64,000 nucleotides of DNA from Microvelia longipes (taxonomy: Eukaryota; Arthropoda; Insecta; Hemiptera; Veliidae). Of this stretch, positions 40,569-53,100 are shown one piece after another. The DNA is taken from the NCBI GenBank assembly GCA_018340805.1, contig JACMZG010001863.1:52757730-52821729 (forward strand). Reading direction: 5' to 3'. A program made the translations under genes and the position numbers. How positions within the stretch are numbered: position 1 is the first letter of the stretch; the number at the start of each line of letters is the position of its first letter. The notes beneath the pieces were generated by a model. That model worked only from the letters and a program-made list of their open reading frames with translations, ran no database searches and was not told where the DNA came from.

Positions 40569-42787
40569 CCTTAAGGCCTCCTTAAAAACCCTTATACCTT
40601 TAAGGCCTTAAAGAACTCTACTTACAAAAAAGCTCAAGCCTCCTTAAAACCCTTATACTTCTAAGCAAAACTCTTAAGGCCTCCTAAAACCCTTATACAC
40701 AAAGAAACTCTTAAGCCTCCTTAAAAACCCTATACTTCTACACAGAAAACTCTTAAGGCCCCTTAAAAACCCTTATACTTCTACAAGAAACTCTTAAGGC
40801 CTCCTTAAAAACCTTAGACCTCTATAAGAAACTCTTAAGGCCTCCTTAACCTAATACTTCTACAAGAAACCTCTCTTTAAGGCCTCCTTAAAAAACCCTT
40901 ATACTTCACAAGAAACTCTTAAGCCCCTTAAAAACCCTAATACTTCTACAAGAAACTCTAAGGCCTCTTAAAAACTTATACTTCTACAAGAAACTCTTAA
41001 GGCCCTTAAAACCCCTTAGGACCCTTTATAAAGGAAACCCTTTAAGGCCTCCTTATCAAACCCTTAGACTCTATGAAGAAAACCCCTTTAAGGCCTCCTT
41101 AAAACCCTTAAGACTCTATAAGAAACCCTTAAGGCCTCCGATAAAACCCTTAGACCTCTATAAGAACACCCTTTAAGGCCTCTTAAAACCCTTATACTTC
41201 TAACACAAACTCTTAAGGGCCTCCTTAAAAACTTAGACCTCTATAAGAACCCTTTAAGGCCTCCTTATAAAACCCTTACCTCTATAAGAAACCTAATACC
41301 TCTTAAAAACCCTTATATACTCTACAGACACTCTTAAGGCCCCTAAAAACCCTTAGAACCTCTATAAGAAACCTCTTAGGCCTCCTTAAAAAAAACCCTT
41401 TGACCTCTACTAAAGAAACTCTTAAGGCTCTTAAAAACCTTTGAACCTGCTATAAGAAACCCTTTAAGGCCTCCTTAAAACCCTTATCCTCTACAAGAAA
41501 CTCTTAAGGCCTCCTTAAACAACCCCTTATACCTCTACAAGACACTCTTAAGGCCTCCTTTAAAAAACCCCTAAAGACCTGTATAAGAAACCCTTTAAGG
41601 CCTCCTTATAAACCTTAGACTCTATAAGAAACCCTTTAAGGGCCTCCTTATAAACCCTTAACCTCTATAAGAACCGGCCTCCTTATAACCTTAACTTCTA
41701 CAAGAAACTCTTAAGGCCTCCTTAAAAACCCTTATACTTCTACAAGAAACTCTTAAGGCCTCCTTAAAAACCCTTATACCTTATAAGACTTTAAGGCCTC
41801 CTAAGAAATAAGAAACCCTTTAAGGCCCTCCTTAAAAACCCCTTAGACCTCTATAAGAAACCCTTTAAGGCCTCCTTAAAAACCCTTATACTTCTACAAG
41901 AAACTCTTAAGGCCTCCTTAAAAAACCCTTAGACCTCTATAAGAAACCTTTAAGGCCTCTTAAAACCCCTTGCCTATAAGAAACCCTTTAAGGCCTCCTT
42001 AAAACCCCTTAGACCTCTATAAGAAACCCTTTAAGGCCTCCTTAAAACCCTTATACTTCTACAAGAAACTCTTAAGCCTCCTTAAAAACCCTTATACTTC
42101 CTACAAGAAACTCTTAAGGCCTCCTAAAAAACCCTTAGACCTCTATAAGAACCCCTTTAAGGCCTCCTTATAAACCCTTAGACCTCTATAAGAAACCCTT
42201 AATACCTCCTTAAAAACCCTTAGACCTCTATAAGAAACCCTTTAAGGCCTCCTTATAAACCCTTATACCTCTACAAGAAACTCTTAAGGCCTCCTTAAAA
42301 ACCCTTATACCTCTACAAGACACTCTTAAGGCCTCCTTAAAAACCCTTTGACCTCTATAAGAAACCCTTTAAGGCCTCCTTATAAACCCTTATACTCTAC
42401 AGAAACTCTTAAGGCCTCCTTAAAAACCCTTTACCTCTACAAGACACTCTTAAGCCTCTTAAACCCTTTGACCTCTATAAGAAACCCTTTAAGGCCTCCT
42501 TATAAACCCTTATACCTCTACAAGAAACTCTTAAGGCCTCCTTAAAAACCCTTATACCTCTACAAGACACTCTTAAGGCCTCCTTAAAACCCTTAGACCT
42601 CTATAAGAAACCCTTTAAGGCTTCTTAAAAACCCTTATACCTCTACAAAAAACCTTAAGGCCTCCTTAAAAAACCCTTAGACCTCTACAAACACTCTAAG
42701 GCCTCCTTAAACCCTTAGACCTATAAAAACCTTTAAGGCTTCTTAAAAACCCTTAGACCTCTATTAGAAACTTGTAAGGCCTCCTAG
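40569..42787. repeat. Minisatellite, 42-bp AAGGCCTCCTTAAAAACCCT unit, about 50 copies
   Basis: Unit AAGGCCTCCTTAAAAACCCT plus TATACTTCTACAAGAAACTCTT, with a second form using TAGACCTCTATAAGAAACCCTTT. The two forms alternate irregularly. Many single-base deletions in 40570-41700 and cleaner copies after that. It starts about 170 bp after a foldback element. Confidence 0.96.
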
Positions 42788-43469
42788 GTCAGAAAGAATA
42801 TGTAAGAAGAGTGTCTTTGCATACCCCCATATAGTTCATCTCAAAGACATACATTATTGTTGACTGGATCCTGAGTTGATAGCAACTAACAGTTGTCTCA
42901 GAAGGAGTAGTATAAATGAAAGACAGTGCAAAAAGACTACAATTTTTATTAAGTGAATACAACTTAAATGCATTACAATAATGTTTTTTTTAAAATACAA
43001 AATAAATGTGAGACAAAATAAACATACAAATATTAACAGATCTTGTAATTTTTTATGCGATAAAAAAGTCATTTTTAGCTTTCTCTCTAATTGATTAATT
43101 ATCTTCATTATCAGGTTGGGCAACATAACAAGGGTATTATAATTTCTACTTGACACTTTAGACGCTTTGATTTGAGTATTTGCTCAGGATAAGATTTCAT
43201 CAGGTGAAAACAAAAACTTTTTTGTCAAATATAGATATAGTTTAAAAGGTAATAACGTCTTCCGAGACGTTATCTTATAAGAACTTCATTTCAAATCTCC
43301 GCCTAACAGCCTGGTCAATGCAGTCATACTTATTAGATTAAAAATTTCACTTACATATAGTATGTACTGTGAAGTTTAACAATTAGTTGGAGTAAAAACT
43401 TTTTCTCTCTAGGGAGTAATAAGTGTTTTCTATAATTAGGGTAAGAGACCTCAAATCTTATAAGAAGAG

Positions 43470-43810
43470 GATATTTTTTGAAAGGGACATTTACTAAATT
43501 TATAAGAGGGGCCAACCACATTTTTACAGGGGGACCACACCCAACATTTTTAAGGACTAAAAAAAACAAACTATTTTTGGCTCAAAATCTATTTCAGGCC
43601 AAAAAGAAGTTGTTTGGAGTAATAAAAACAAATACTACAAAAATTATGAAAAAATAATATAGCTATAGTTAAATTAAATCAACATCTGGAGATAAAATCT
43701 TGGATGGTATTTCCCGTCGCAATAATTACCTCCCTAGGCTTACGCCTTAGGAACCAACTAACTGCTCAGGGAAATAATAGCATTCTTTACTCCCTTGGTG
43801 CATAAATAAC
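43470..43810 (-). mobile_element. Inverse copy of the 1441-1990 repeat region
   Basis: The minus strand carries GCACCAAGGGAGTAAAGAAT, ATTATTTCCCTGAGCAGTTA and further on GATTTTATCTCCAG, then sequence like the 1830-1980 stretch (TTTTGAGCC, GGTTGGCCCC). Ends about 110 bp beyond the diablo stop codon. Confidence 0.6.
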
Positions 43811-43892
43811 ATTTGTTTTTGAGGATTTAAAGACCTTATTGCATAACCCAACCTGATATTTGATTTTTTTTAAATCATGATACTTAATTTGT

Positions 43893-43898
43893 TTTATT
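43893..43898 (-). terminator. Candidate polyadenylation signal AATAAA for diablo
   Basis: AATAAA on the minus strand, 24 bp after the stop codon. If used, the 3' UTR would be very short; signals further left cannot be excluded. Confidence 0.35.
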
Positions 43899-43921
43899 TA
43901 CAACATAATGGCAGAAGGTAA

Positions 43922-44116
43922 TTATGACCAGAAATAATTTTCAGTTTGAGGCGCCCTCATGACGCCCACACCACCCCCCAGTCTCCTGTAGTTCATGGCT
44001 CCGCACAGCCTCCATTGGTTCTGTTCAGGATCATATACTTCTATTGTTTTTAAATAAGCTGTTCCGTCGAAACCACCCACTGCATAAAGCTGACCGTTGA
44101 CAACAGCCAGTCCAAC
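43922..44116 (-). CDS. dbo: diablo exon 10 (last Kelch repeat and stop)
   Basis: Sixty-four codons plus [21 protein letters not shown], then [20 protein letters not shown] and [12 protein letters not shown]. Acceptor ATTTCAG. It has no separate ATG-initiated ORF and is found only by homology and phase. Confidence 0.97.
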   Translation of the reverse strand, partial: VGLAVVNGQLYAVGGFDGTAYLKTIEVYDPEQNQWRLCGAMNYRRLGGGVGVMRAPQTENYFWS

Positions 44117-47100
44117 CTGAAATATTTATCAGGATTGAGAACAAAATAAAAGACCCGGAGATAAAAGTTTAATTTGTAATATACCAACAAACAAAACACA
44201 GTTGAAAGTAGAGTGGTTTTAAAAAAAAGGATTTTGACCTTGTGAGTGAACAGTTTAGAAATATACCATTGTTAATATAAAGGTTTTCTTTTTGTTGGAA
44301 AGAACCTGTAGAACCACCACCTTCTTGTATTTTGTACAGCCTGTAGATACTGCTATAAATAAATTTATAAGACAACAGACTATATGGACGGTCAAGGACA
44401 GCAGTCTTGAATTATTTACTTTTACATAGTAAAAGGCCATTGATTGATGAAATAAATAAATAAACACTTTATTTATATGTACTTTTTGAGAAAAATAAAG
44501 AATTATTATTATTATTTGTTTTTGTGCAATATAAAAATATTATATAAAGAACTATAAAAAAAAATATGCTAAAATGCATTCTGTTTTAACTTGGCATTTC
44601 TTTAGAAGGACACTTAGAATAATACTATATATAGAAGGAGCACTACTGATAACACGAAAGCCAGTTCACTGGTGCACCTAAGTAATGCTGCCACCCTAAC
44701 AATATACAATTTTCTAAAAGAAAGTTGGCAATACTTCTGGTTGCTGAATTATTATGTTCTATTATTAATTAATGATTGATTATTCATAAAATACTAATAT
44801 AAATATCGGTGCATTACAATATTTTAAGCATTTTAAATTGTAGTTTAACGTTTTTAATTAAAATTATATTAAAAGTAGTCCTCGTCAACTAAATGTAGAT
44901 TCTTGTATTCCGCCACCCTTTTTTTTATCTAAGATCGGTTTTATTAAATACTCAGCAGATGTTTTAAGTTATTATATTTGTTCTTTATAATCTTTCTTCA
45001 TTAATAGATATTTATTACACATATTTAAAATAATATTTTGTTGTTAGGGTGGTACCCCTACTTAAGTGCACCAGTCAGTCGGCTTTCGTGTTATAAGTAG
45101 AATTACATTGTGTTTACGGTCCTGTGTTCCTTCTATATATAGTATTATTCTAAGGAAGGACAGCACATAAAAGAATTTCTATCACTTGGGTAAAATTTAA
45201 AATCCAAGAGGTCTCAGACAGACTTTCTGGGAGGCAGACGAACGTGTTAATCATTACACTACCAGAACTCCCACTGATATGCTTGTTAAGTAAACTTTTA
45301 TGGCATAGAATAGTGAAAACTTAAAGCTACAATTACCCCTGATCTTCTGGAAGTCATAGCTACAATAGGTGACCACGTATTGGAATGAGGATTGTATCTT
45401 TCGGCAGAACTAAGTTCCATACAATCGTCCCTTCCACCGACAGCATAGATAAGGTTGTTATAAACAGCACAACCAAGGTGCTTCCTCCGGGTAGACATGG
45501 GTGACATCGCAAACCATTTGTTTTGTCTAGGATCGTACCGCTCAACTGAAAGCAAAACATGTTATTTCAAGAGTTAGTAGTAGTTAATCGCAGACATAGA
45601 GATATGTAACAATCGGAGTCAAACCCTATCTCAATACATTGGGGAGCTTAAAGCATGTTCACAACATCCTTTGTAACCTCCGACTAAAGTAATATATAAA
45701 CCAAGTAGGGAAACTCTTATACTAACCCGTGTAACAAAAATTCAGATATGCGTGATCAGCTGATGGTTGGCTCAAAAATTAAAAAATAGCAATATTGGAA
45801 TAACTGTGTGTGAGCCTTTTAGGATTTACATTTTTTTTATTTACTTTTATTGGCAGCCCTGATAACATTAGGTGAGTTTTAAATTTGATAATGTTTTTGT
45901 GCTTTAATATGTACGTGATAATTTAATGATTTTGTACTAAATTCTGTGAAATAATTGTTATAATAATTTAGTTAAAGAAATAGAGAAACTATAGTAAAGG
46001 TAAACCACATGTTTTTATTAAGATTTTGAAGAAAATAAAGCTGACAGTGTATTGCCCTAAATACAACTTAAAATTACAATTGCTTTTATTATATTAAAAA
46101 TTTGTATTTAAAAAAGTAACTTAAAAAGTTAAAGTTGTTAAATAAGGCACGGTCGAATATCCATGGCCTTCTAGAACGTTGCATCACCAACAAACTTTTT
46201 TTATAACTTTTTTTTCAAAACTTTCAGTAATTAGCCGGATTTGTGATAAATGAAGCCTATTTCCGTAATCTGCACGCTCTTTTGGTTAATCTCAAGGAGT
46301 ATTTACATTCACTCAACGATTTATTTTTAATCTAATTTGGTACATACATAACTACTGTTAGACGTCAATATTTTGTGTTATATTTTGACATGTCATATTT
46401 GTTAACATTGACGTCTAACAGTAGTTATGTATGTACCAAGTTAGATCAAAAATAAATCGTTGAGTGAATGTAAATACTCTTTGAGATTAACCAAAAGAGC
46501 GTGCAGATTATGGAAATAGGCTTAATTTATCACAAATCCGGCTAATTACTGAAAATTTTGAAAAAAAGTTTGTTGGTGATCCAACGTTCTAGAAGGCCGT
46601 GGATATTCGACCGCGCCTTATTACTTAACTTAAAATTACTTAAATGGTGAAAAACAAATATCACTCAAGTTAAGAAAAAAAGGTACTAAGTTAAGAAGTG
46701 CACACAAAAAAAGTTGGCTATTGAAAACCTGGTTTTCAATAGGGTTCGTGTCCTCCCAAGGTTGATTTTCGTACCATGTTTGATTAAAATCAAAATATAG
46801 CAAGTTTACAAGAAAGTGTGTACAAATACAATTTTAAACTCACAATGGAAGTTTAATGACATTTATACGTAAATACAAACCTGTATTTAAAGGACACTGT
46901 CCATCGGAACCACCGATGGCATAGAGGTATCCACCGAGTACAGCCACCGCTACACCAAGCCTTCTGGTTGTCATGGCTGCAACTTTACTCCACTTGTTTT
47001 CCTTAGGATCATACCTGAAAGTAAAATAACCAAGTATTAATAGGGATGTGTTGGTAGAAACAGTGCTCCACATGGAAACACCCTCTACATGGACCTGAGC

Positions 47101-50100
47101 AACTTCTGTCATTTTTAGTTCCTCCTATTATCCACATAGCAGCGCCACGAGTATTCTACTTATATTCTACAAATATTTACCAGAAATAACAACTAGATCA
47201 AGCAGTTGTTGTTGTTGTAATGTTTTTATGTTTTACTCAATTTTTTTAATATTAACTTTTGGTTTGATGCTCTTAACTGTTGTTTTACATACGTGGTGGA
47301 ATAACTATATCACTTATTATTCACCGAGGATGCCAATCATCGCTTGTGCGAAAGCTCTGATAAAATAAATTTATCTAACAAAACTCGGACTCCTGTCTTC
47401 ATTATTACTTTTCCTAATTAGATCAAGCAGGTTTCTTTTTTAACTAGTTTTTATAGAGCTTAGTAGAAAAGTTTAAATTTAAAAAGATTTTTAGTTTTTA
47501 ACATTTACTTCCTTTTTAATTAATCATATGTTATCACTGTTGATGGTTTGATGATGATTAAGGTTTAGCACCGATGATGACCTCTAGCTATGGCAATACT
47601 TTTTTACCCATCTAGAGACCATCAACAATGCAATTCATAACTCTTTGCTTTAGATTTAACACTGATGATGATCTTTAGTTAAGGCAAAGTTTTCTGCCTA
47701 CCAAGAGGTCATCATCAGTGCAATTCATAACTCTTTGTTTTAGGTTTAGCACTGATAATGACCTTTAGTTAAGGCAAAGTTTTCTGCCTACCTAGAGGTC
47801 ATCATCAGAGCAAATCATAATTATTTGGATTAGATTTAGCACTGACAATGGCATCTAATTTAACTTTTTATATTTAAGTAATTTCTCTTTTGTAGCACTT
47901 TTATATTTCATTATATTTATGAATCATACTTACCGCTCAACGTGATTAAGACACTGAACCCCGTCCTGACCCCCCACAGCATACAGATACCCATCTAACA
48001 CAGCCACTCCGACACTGGTCCTACAGGATGTAGTGGGCGCTACGTCACAAGACCACTGGTTTGTTTGAGGATCATATCTACAGCAAAACGAAAACACACA
48101 AATAACAAATGCAAATTTTGTATGGACAATTTTGCAATGTTTATTTCTGGAAATAAACACAGAACTAATTTTTTTAAGAAAAATTTCCTTTGTTTGATTT
48201 ACCTTTCAATACTATTTAAATAAGACTGTCCGTCGTGTCCTCCAACAGCATACAAGAGATCATTGAGGACAGCTACCCCCACCCCACATCTTCTCTTAGA
48301 CATAGCGGCTACCATCTTCCAGTCGAGAGACTGAGGGTCGAATCTCTCTACACTAGCGATAGCATCTCCGCTACACCATCCACCAACTAGACACACACAA
48401 TTTAAAATAAATAGTTTTACTTAAAAATTTAATACCTCTTTCTGATTATATTTTAATAGAAAACTTAAATGATATATAGAGACTGAACCATAGCCTTATT
48501 TATACAACAGTTTTTAATAATGCTTTGTTTTATTGCATTTTTATAAACCACTGTTTACATCTTCAGTAGTAGTAGTAATAGGGTGGGGAGGCAAAGCCAG
48601 CCAAATAGGCCACGTTGTTGGGCCCTTCTTGCCAGCCCCAATCCCTTAGCCTACACCACCTCTACCAAGAATCTCTTGTAAAGGTTGATATATTGTAGGA
48701 TATCTCTCCAATTAAGAGAAGAAAGCTCCTCTTCATACAAGAGGCCTACGCCAAATATGCGGGTACGAAGAGAAGTATAGGCCTCACACTCTGCAAGCAG
48801 GTGAAAGGCTGTCTCCTCATAATGCCCACACATGGAGCAGTTAGTCTCCGAGATTATGCCTAAAGTATTGACATGTTTATTTAATCTAAAGTGATCGGTC
48901 AGAACACTAACTAGGTTCCTAAGGCAAGGCTTGCTGAGGTTAATTATAAAATTTGTATTTTTTACAATTGGCCCAGTAATGAACATTTTTGCTTGTCTGC
49001 AACCAGCAAAGGCATGCCAGTTAAGTTTTAGGGTGTTCATTAGCCAGCTATAAAAGAGATAGCTTCATCTTCAGAAAACTGAAACATAAATATGACCAAA
49101 ACAACAAGCACTGACCATGCTCCATGCTTATTAACTTTTATGATCCAACAAAACTCATGGATATACTTGTCGTATTGAAACAAAACTCGGTGTACTCATT
49201 TAAAACATATAGGTAATCACTTGTAACAAATTTCAACTTAATTGCATTATTTTTAAAATGTATACAATTAAATAAAAAAAAAATTGATAAAAATTGAACT
49301 AATGCTGATAATGAGATGAAACTTGGCACATATGTTGGTCTTATACATGGGTACTTGTGTGTTAAATTTCAAATTAATCACAATATTTTTTGGAGTTTTA
49401 AGATTTTTTTAAAATCTTAGTCAAAAAATTATTTCCCGAAAAGCACAATTAAACCTACAGATTGATTATTGTACCAAGTTTCAACTATTTAGCATAAATA
49501 CACAGGGGAGCTATGATATAGAACAAGAATGGCCTAACTCTTAACCTTCCTATTCATATTCCAATGCTATTATAATAAAGGTCCAATGCTTGGGTACATT
49601 GTTATCATTACAAACACTTAAATTAGTTATATGTAAACACTTTGCTCAAACATTAAACATGGCAATAAATTAAAACTATTAACAGCCTTAAAGTGATGCA
49701 GAAATTCACACAGTAGGGGAGGAGGGGGAGATACAGTGATCCAACTCACCAGGCCTCTTTTTTAATTCGCTGTTTCTCCACTAGAGGCAGGACAGTTCAC
49801 CTTGTCTCCCATAGATAAAATAATTATTTCTTCATTTTCAAGATTAAAATTATTTAAAGGGATCTCTAACAATGTTAAAACTTATATTAATTATTTTAAA
49901 TGTAAAACATAAATGATGTGTTATTTTTAACTAGACCTGATATCATGATAACCATGACGTGGAGAAATGAAAATTAATTTGCGTGTTCATCGTGTTTTTA
50001 TTTGTCCTTCTAATGGAATAAATGCAAAATGTATCTTATTTTCTAAACAAATAATCTTATAAACAACTAAAACAGTTCATACATAAGTTAAAATGGTCTT

Positions 50101-53100
50101 GTTCACATTCTTTCTAAACATAAATATACATCTCGATTTAAAACAGATAGTCCAAGAGCCAGGCCTAAAAAATGTATCTCATTTTGTACTACTTCAAACC
50201 AAATTTTTCCATAATATACCTTTAATTATGATGAAAAGCATAGTCTGCTTATCCAAAGTGGAGCCCTTCATTTGAATACGCACTCTCAAAATATTAGAAA
50301 ATCTCACAATTCCATTTTTCTTGTAATAAGTGGTTCCCTGTAGATAGTGTGCAAAACATAAACAAAACATTTTATAAAGCTGATCAACTTTCCTATAAAA
50401 CGAGTGTTTTTTCGTCAAAATCGGATAAATACAACTACAGTTATAAAATTTGTTAAATGGCCAAAAAAATTCACAAAAAGCCAATATTCATCCAAAAAAA
50501 TCGCTGACAATTCCCATAAATTAACCATTTTTATAGTGTTGTTGAAAGATCCATAACTTTGATTGCAGTTATCCGATTTTGACAATTAAACACTTGTTTT
50601 ATAAAAAATTTGATTAGCTTTAAAAAAAATTCTATTCATGTTCAGCACACGACCCACAGGGAACCACTGATTTCAAGAAAACTGAAATTTGTGCGATTTT
50701 ATAAAATTTTGAGCATGCGCAATTATATGAAGGGCTCCACTCTGGATAGGCAGACTATGCTTTTCCTTCATAATTTAAGGTATATTTTCAAAAATATTTG
50801 GTTTGAAGTAGTACAAAATGAGTCACATTGTTTTAGGTTCGGCTCTTGACTATTATAACAATATTGAAAACTAAAGCTCGGTGTGATAGTTGATGCAACT
50901 AACCTCTGTTTCAGGACCACCTCAAACACAGGGATCACTGTGTCCCTGCGCCACCCACTCCTATTGCATGAATTTATACATCACTTCAAACAGCCTCATC
51001 TTATTATAAATTAATCACCTTAGAGCACAGGCTTCACCCAAAAAAGCAAAGTTTTTAGAATGATCATACATTTCATTATATTTTTTAAAATTATTAAATT
51101 AAGAGAAATGATTCGGACACAATGAACCAACATAAGAGATTTAAGTGCTAAGAGAAAAAAGAAAAGCTTATGAAAATAATAAAAATTGTACCAGCATATA
51201 GGACTTCTCCTCTCCTGGTGGGTTTCCTAGGTCTGGTTCTCGGTCCTTGCATTAAGGGTCTTTCTTGAGGTAATAACAGATAGTTCTTGGCTTCATCCAC
51301 GAGATCTCTGCAGGCTTCATCACTCCTAACCAGCAGATCACTACCTACAGTTCCCACCAGGAACTTAGGACTAAGAAGTGGCAGTCTTACGTGCTGCAAA
51401 ACCTAACAAAACAAACCCCACCGCAATTACAACAGTAACTACCAGGCAAGTAGACCACATTGTTGGGCCCTTTTTGCCAGCTCCCTAAGATAGTGTTCTA
51501 CTACTTTTAATTTCAAGTGTAGGTATGTTTCATCTAATCTAGACAGAAGAGCCATGAATTTTTATGGTTCCTCTCAAGCTTTTTTCCAAGCAATCATACA
51601 TATTTGCAATGACTCATAATATAGTCTAGTGAAAACTAGGAACAACACGTGCCCTTGCTGTTAAACCAAACCTCCATACACTTTAAACTACAAGGCAGAC
51701 ACACAATATAATAATGCATATATTGCACATATTGGCCCCCCAGGGAGAGTATTAGTCCCCTAGTAAAAATGTTTGTCCTCTAGGTATAGTATTAGTCCCC
51801 TACAGAAAATATTTGTCTCCTTGGTATATAGCATTAGTCCCTAGAAAAAATGGTCTCCAAGGAAGAGAATTGGTCCACTAGGAAAAGTATTGGTCACTAA
51901 GGTAGTGTATTGGTCCACTAGGAAAAGTATTGGTCACTAAGGTAGTGTATTGGTCCACTAGGAAGTATTGGTCACTAAGGTAGTAGTATTGGTCCACTAG
52001 GAAAAGTAGGTCACTAAGAGTGTATTGGTTCACTAGGAAAAGTATTGGTCACTAAGGTAGTGTATTGGTTCACTAGGAAAAGTATTGGTCACTAAGATAG
52101 TGTATTGGTTCACTAGGAAAAGTATTGGTCACTAAGGTAGTGTATTGGTTCACTAGGAAAAGTATGGTCACTAAGATGTGTAGGTTAACTAGTAGTGTAG
52201 TGTATTGGTCCACTAGGAAAAAAGTATTGGTCACTAAGGTAGTAGTGTATTGGTCCACTAGGAAAAGTATTGGTCACTAAGGTAGTGTATTGGTCAGGTA
52301 GTGTATTGGTCACTAGGAAAAGTATTGGTCATAAGGTAGTGTATTGGTCTAGGAAAAAGTATTGCTCTCCAATGACTGTGGCTGCCAATCAAAGGCAGGA
52401 GAATTTTTTCATGAGCCCTAAACATGTTTTTATAATAAAATTTCAAAAAGTAGTAAGCAAGTGTTTGATGACAAGATTAAAAATGAGCACATTGTCTTTA
52501 ATTACAAACAGTAATGTAGAGAGTAAGATTAAAGCCGTTGGAGTACAATATATCACTAGATTTTATAACTAGCATAATTAGTGGTCATCATCGGTACCTG
52601 AGGCAGATGTTGTCTTCGTTCCGATACATTGCACATAACCCAAGACATAACAGCATTGTAAACTTGTTCTTCTGATCGAACATTTAGTTCATCGCTGGAT
52701 ATAATATCAACTAATTGACTCACAGGTAGAAGTAAAAACTCTTCACTTTCCATAACCTTGAGCAGAACAAAAAAAAGTTAGTAATACAGTTAAAAACAAT
52801 GGACACAGACAGCTAAGTATTTATTCAATTGTTTATTTAAATAATAAAAAAACAATCCCTTTGGATTAGAAAAATACAATTTTTGTTATAATCCATAAAA
52901 TTTTTGGGTACCTCAGAACTTTTTGACTCGCTTCTCTTGTATATAATTCTAAATATACCTAATCTAACCAGCGAAGCCAGTCCTTTTAACTATGTATTAT
53001 TATAACTACACTCATTCTAGCGAGCCCTTTCAAAAATGTATTATTAAAAATATGCATAATCTAGTGAGCCCTTTCAAAAATGTATTATTAAAAATATGCA

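Larger units (their letters stand above)
24751..43921. other. Intergenic region between convergent ROCK and diablo, no gene
   Basis: About 19 kb between the two stop codons. The proximal parts must hold the 3' UTRs. No ORF with family resemblance is visible on either strand. Between the listed repeats, 24751-26216, 30010-31540, 33228-34249, 35531-36712, 38212-39879 and 42790-43470 are AT-rich and hold nothing I can name, apart from a small inverted repeat at 39147-39228 (GGTTTGTAGAAAGG against CCTTTCTACAAACC). Confidence 0.7.
44117..45336 (-). other. diablo intron 9 with MITE and tRNA-like sequence
   Basis: Holds the MITE at 44613-45154 and, just after the exon 9 donor, a tRNA-like stretch at 45195-45280. 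The rest, 44117-44612, is AT-rich without recognisable content. Confidence 0.7.
48387..51191 (-). other. diablo intron 5, 2.8 kb with retroelement and foldback
   Basis: Contains a non-LTR retrotransposon tail (48585-49040), an inverse copy of the CTGTTATCATCGTAG repeat (49255-49520), and the full foldback at 50148-50853. 49520-50147 and 50854-51191 show nothing recognisable. Confidence 0.7.

Noticed and set aside
42854..43156. 100-codon minus-strand ORF with hydrophobic stretches after diablo
   Set aside because: Composition follows AT-rich DNA, no motif is recognisable and diablo already has a stop at 43922. Read as chance.
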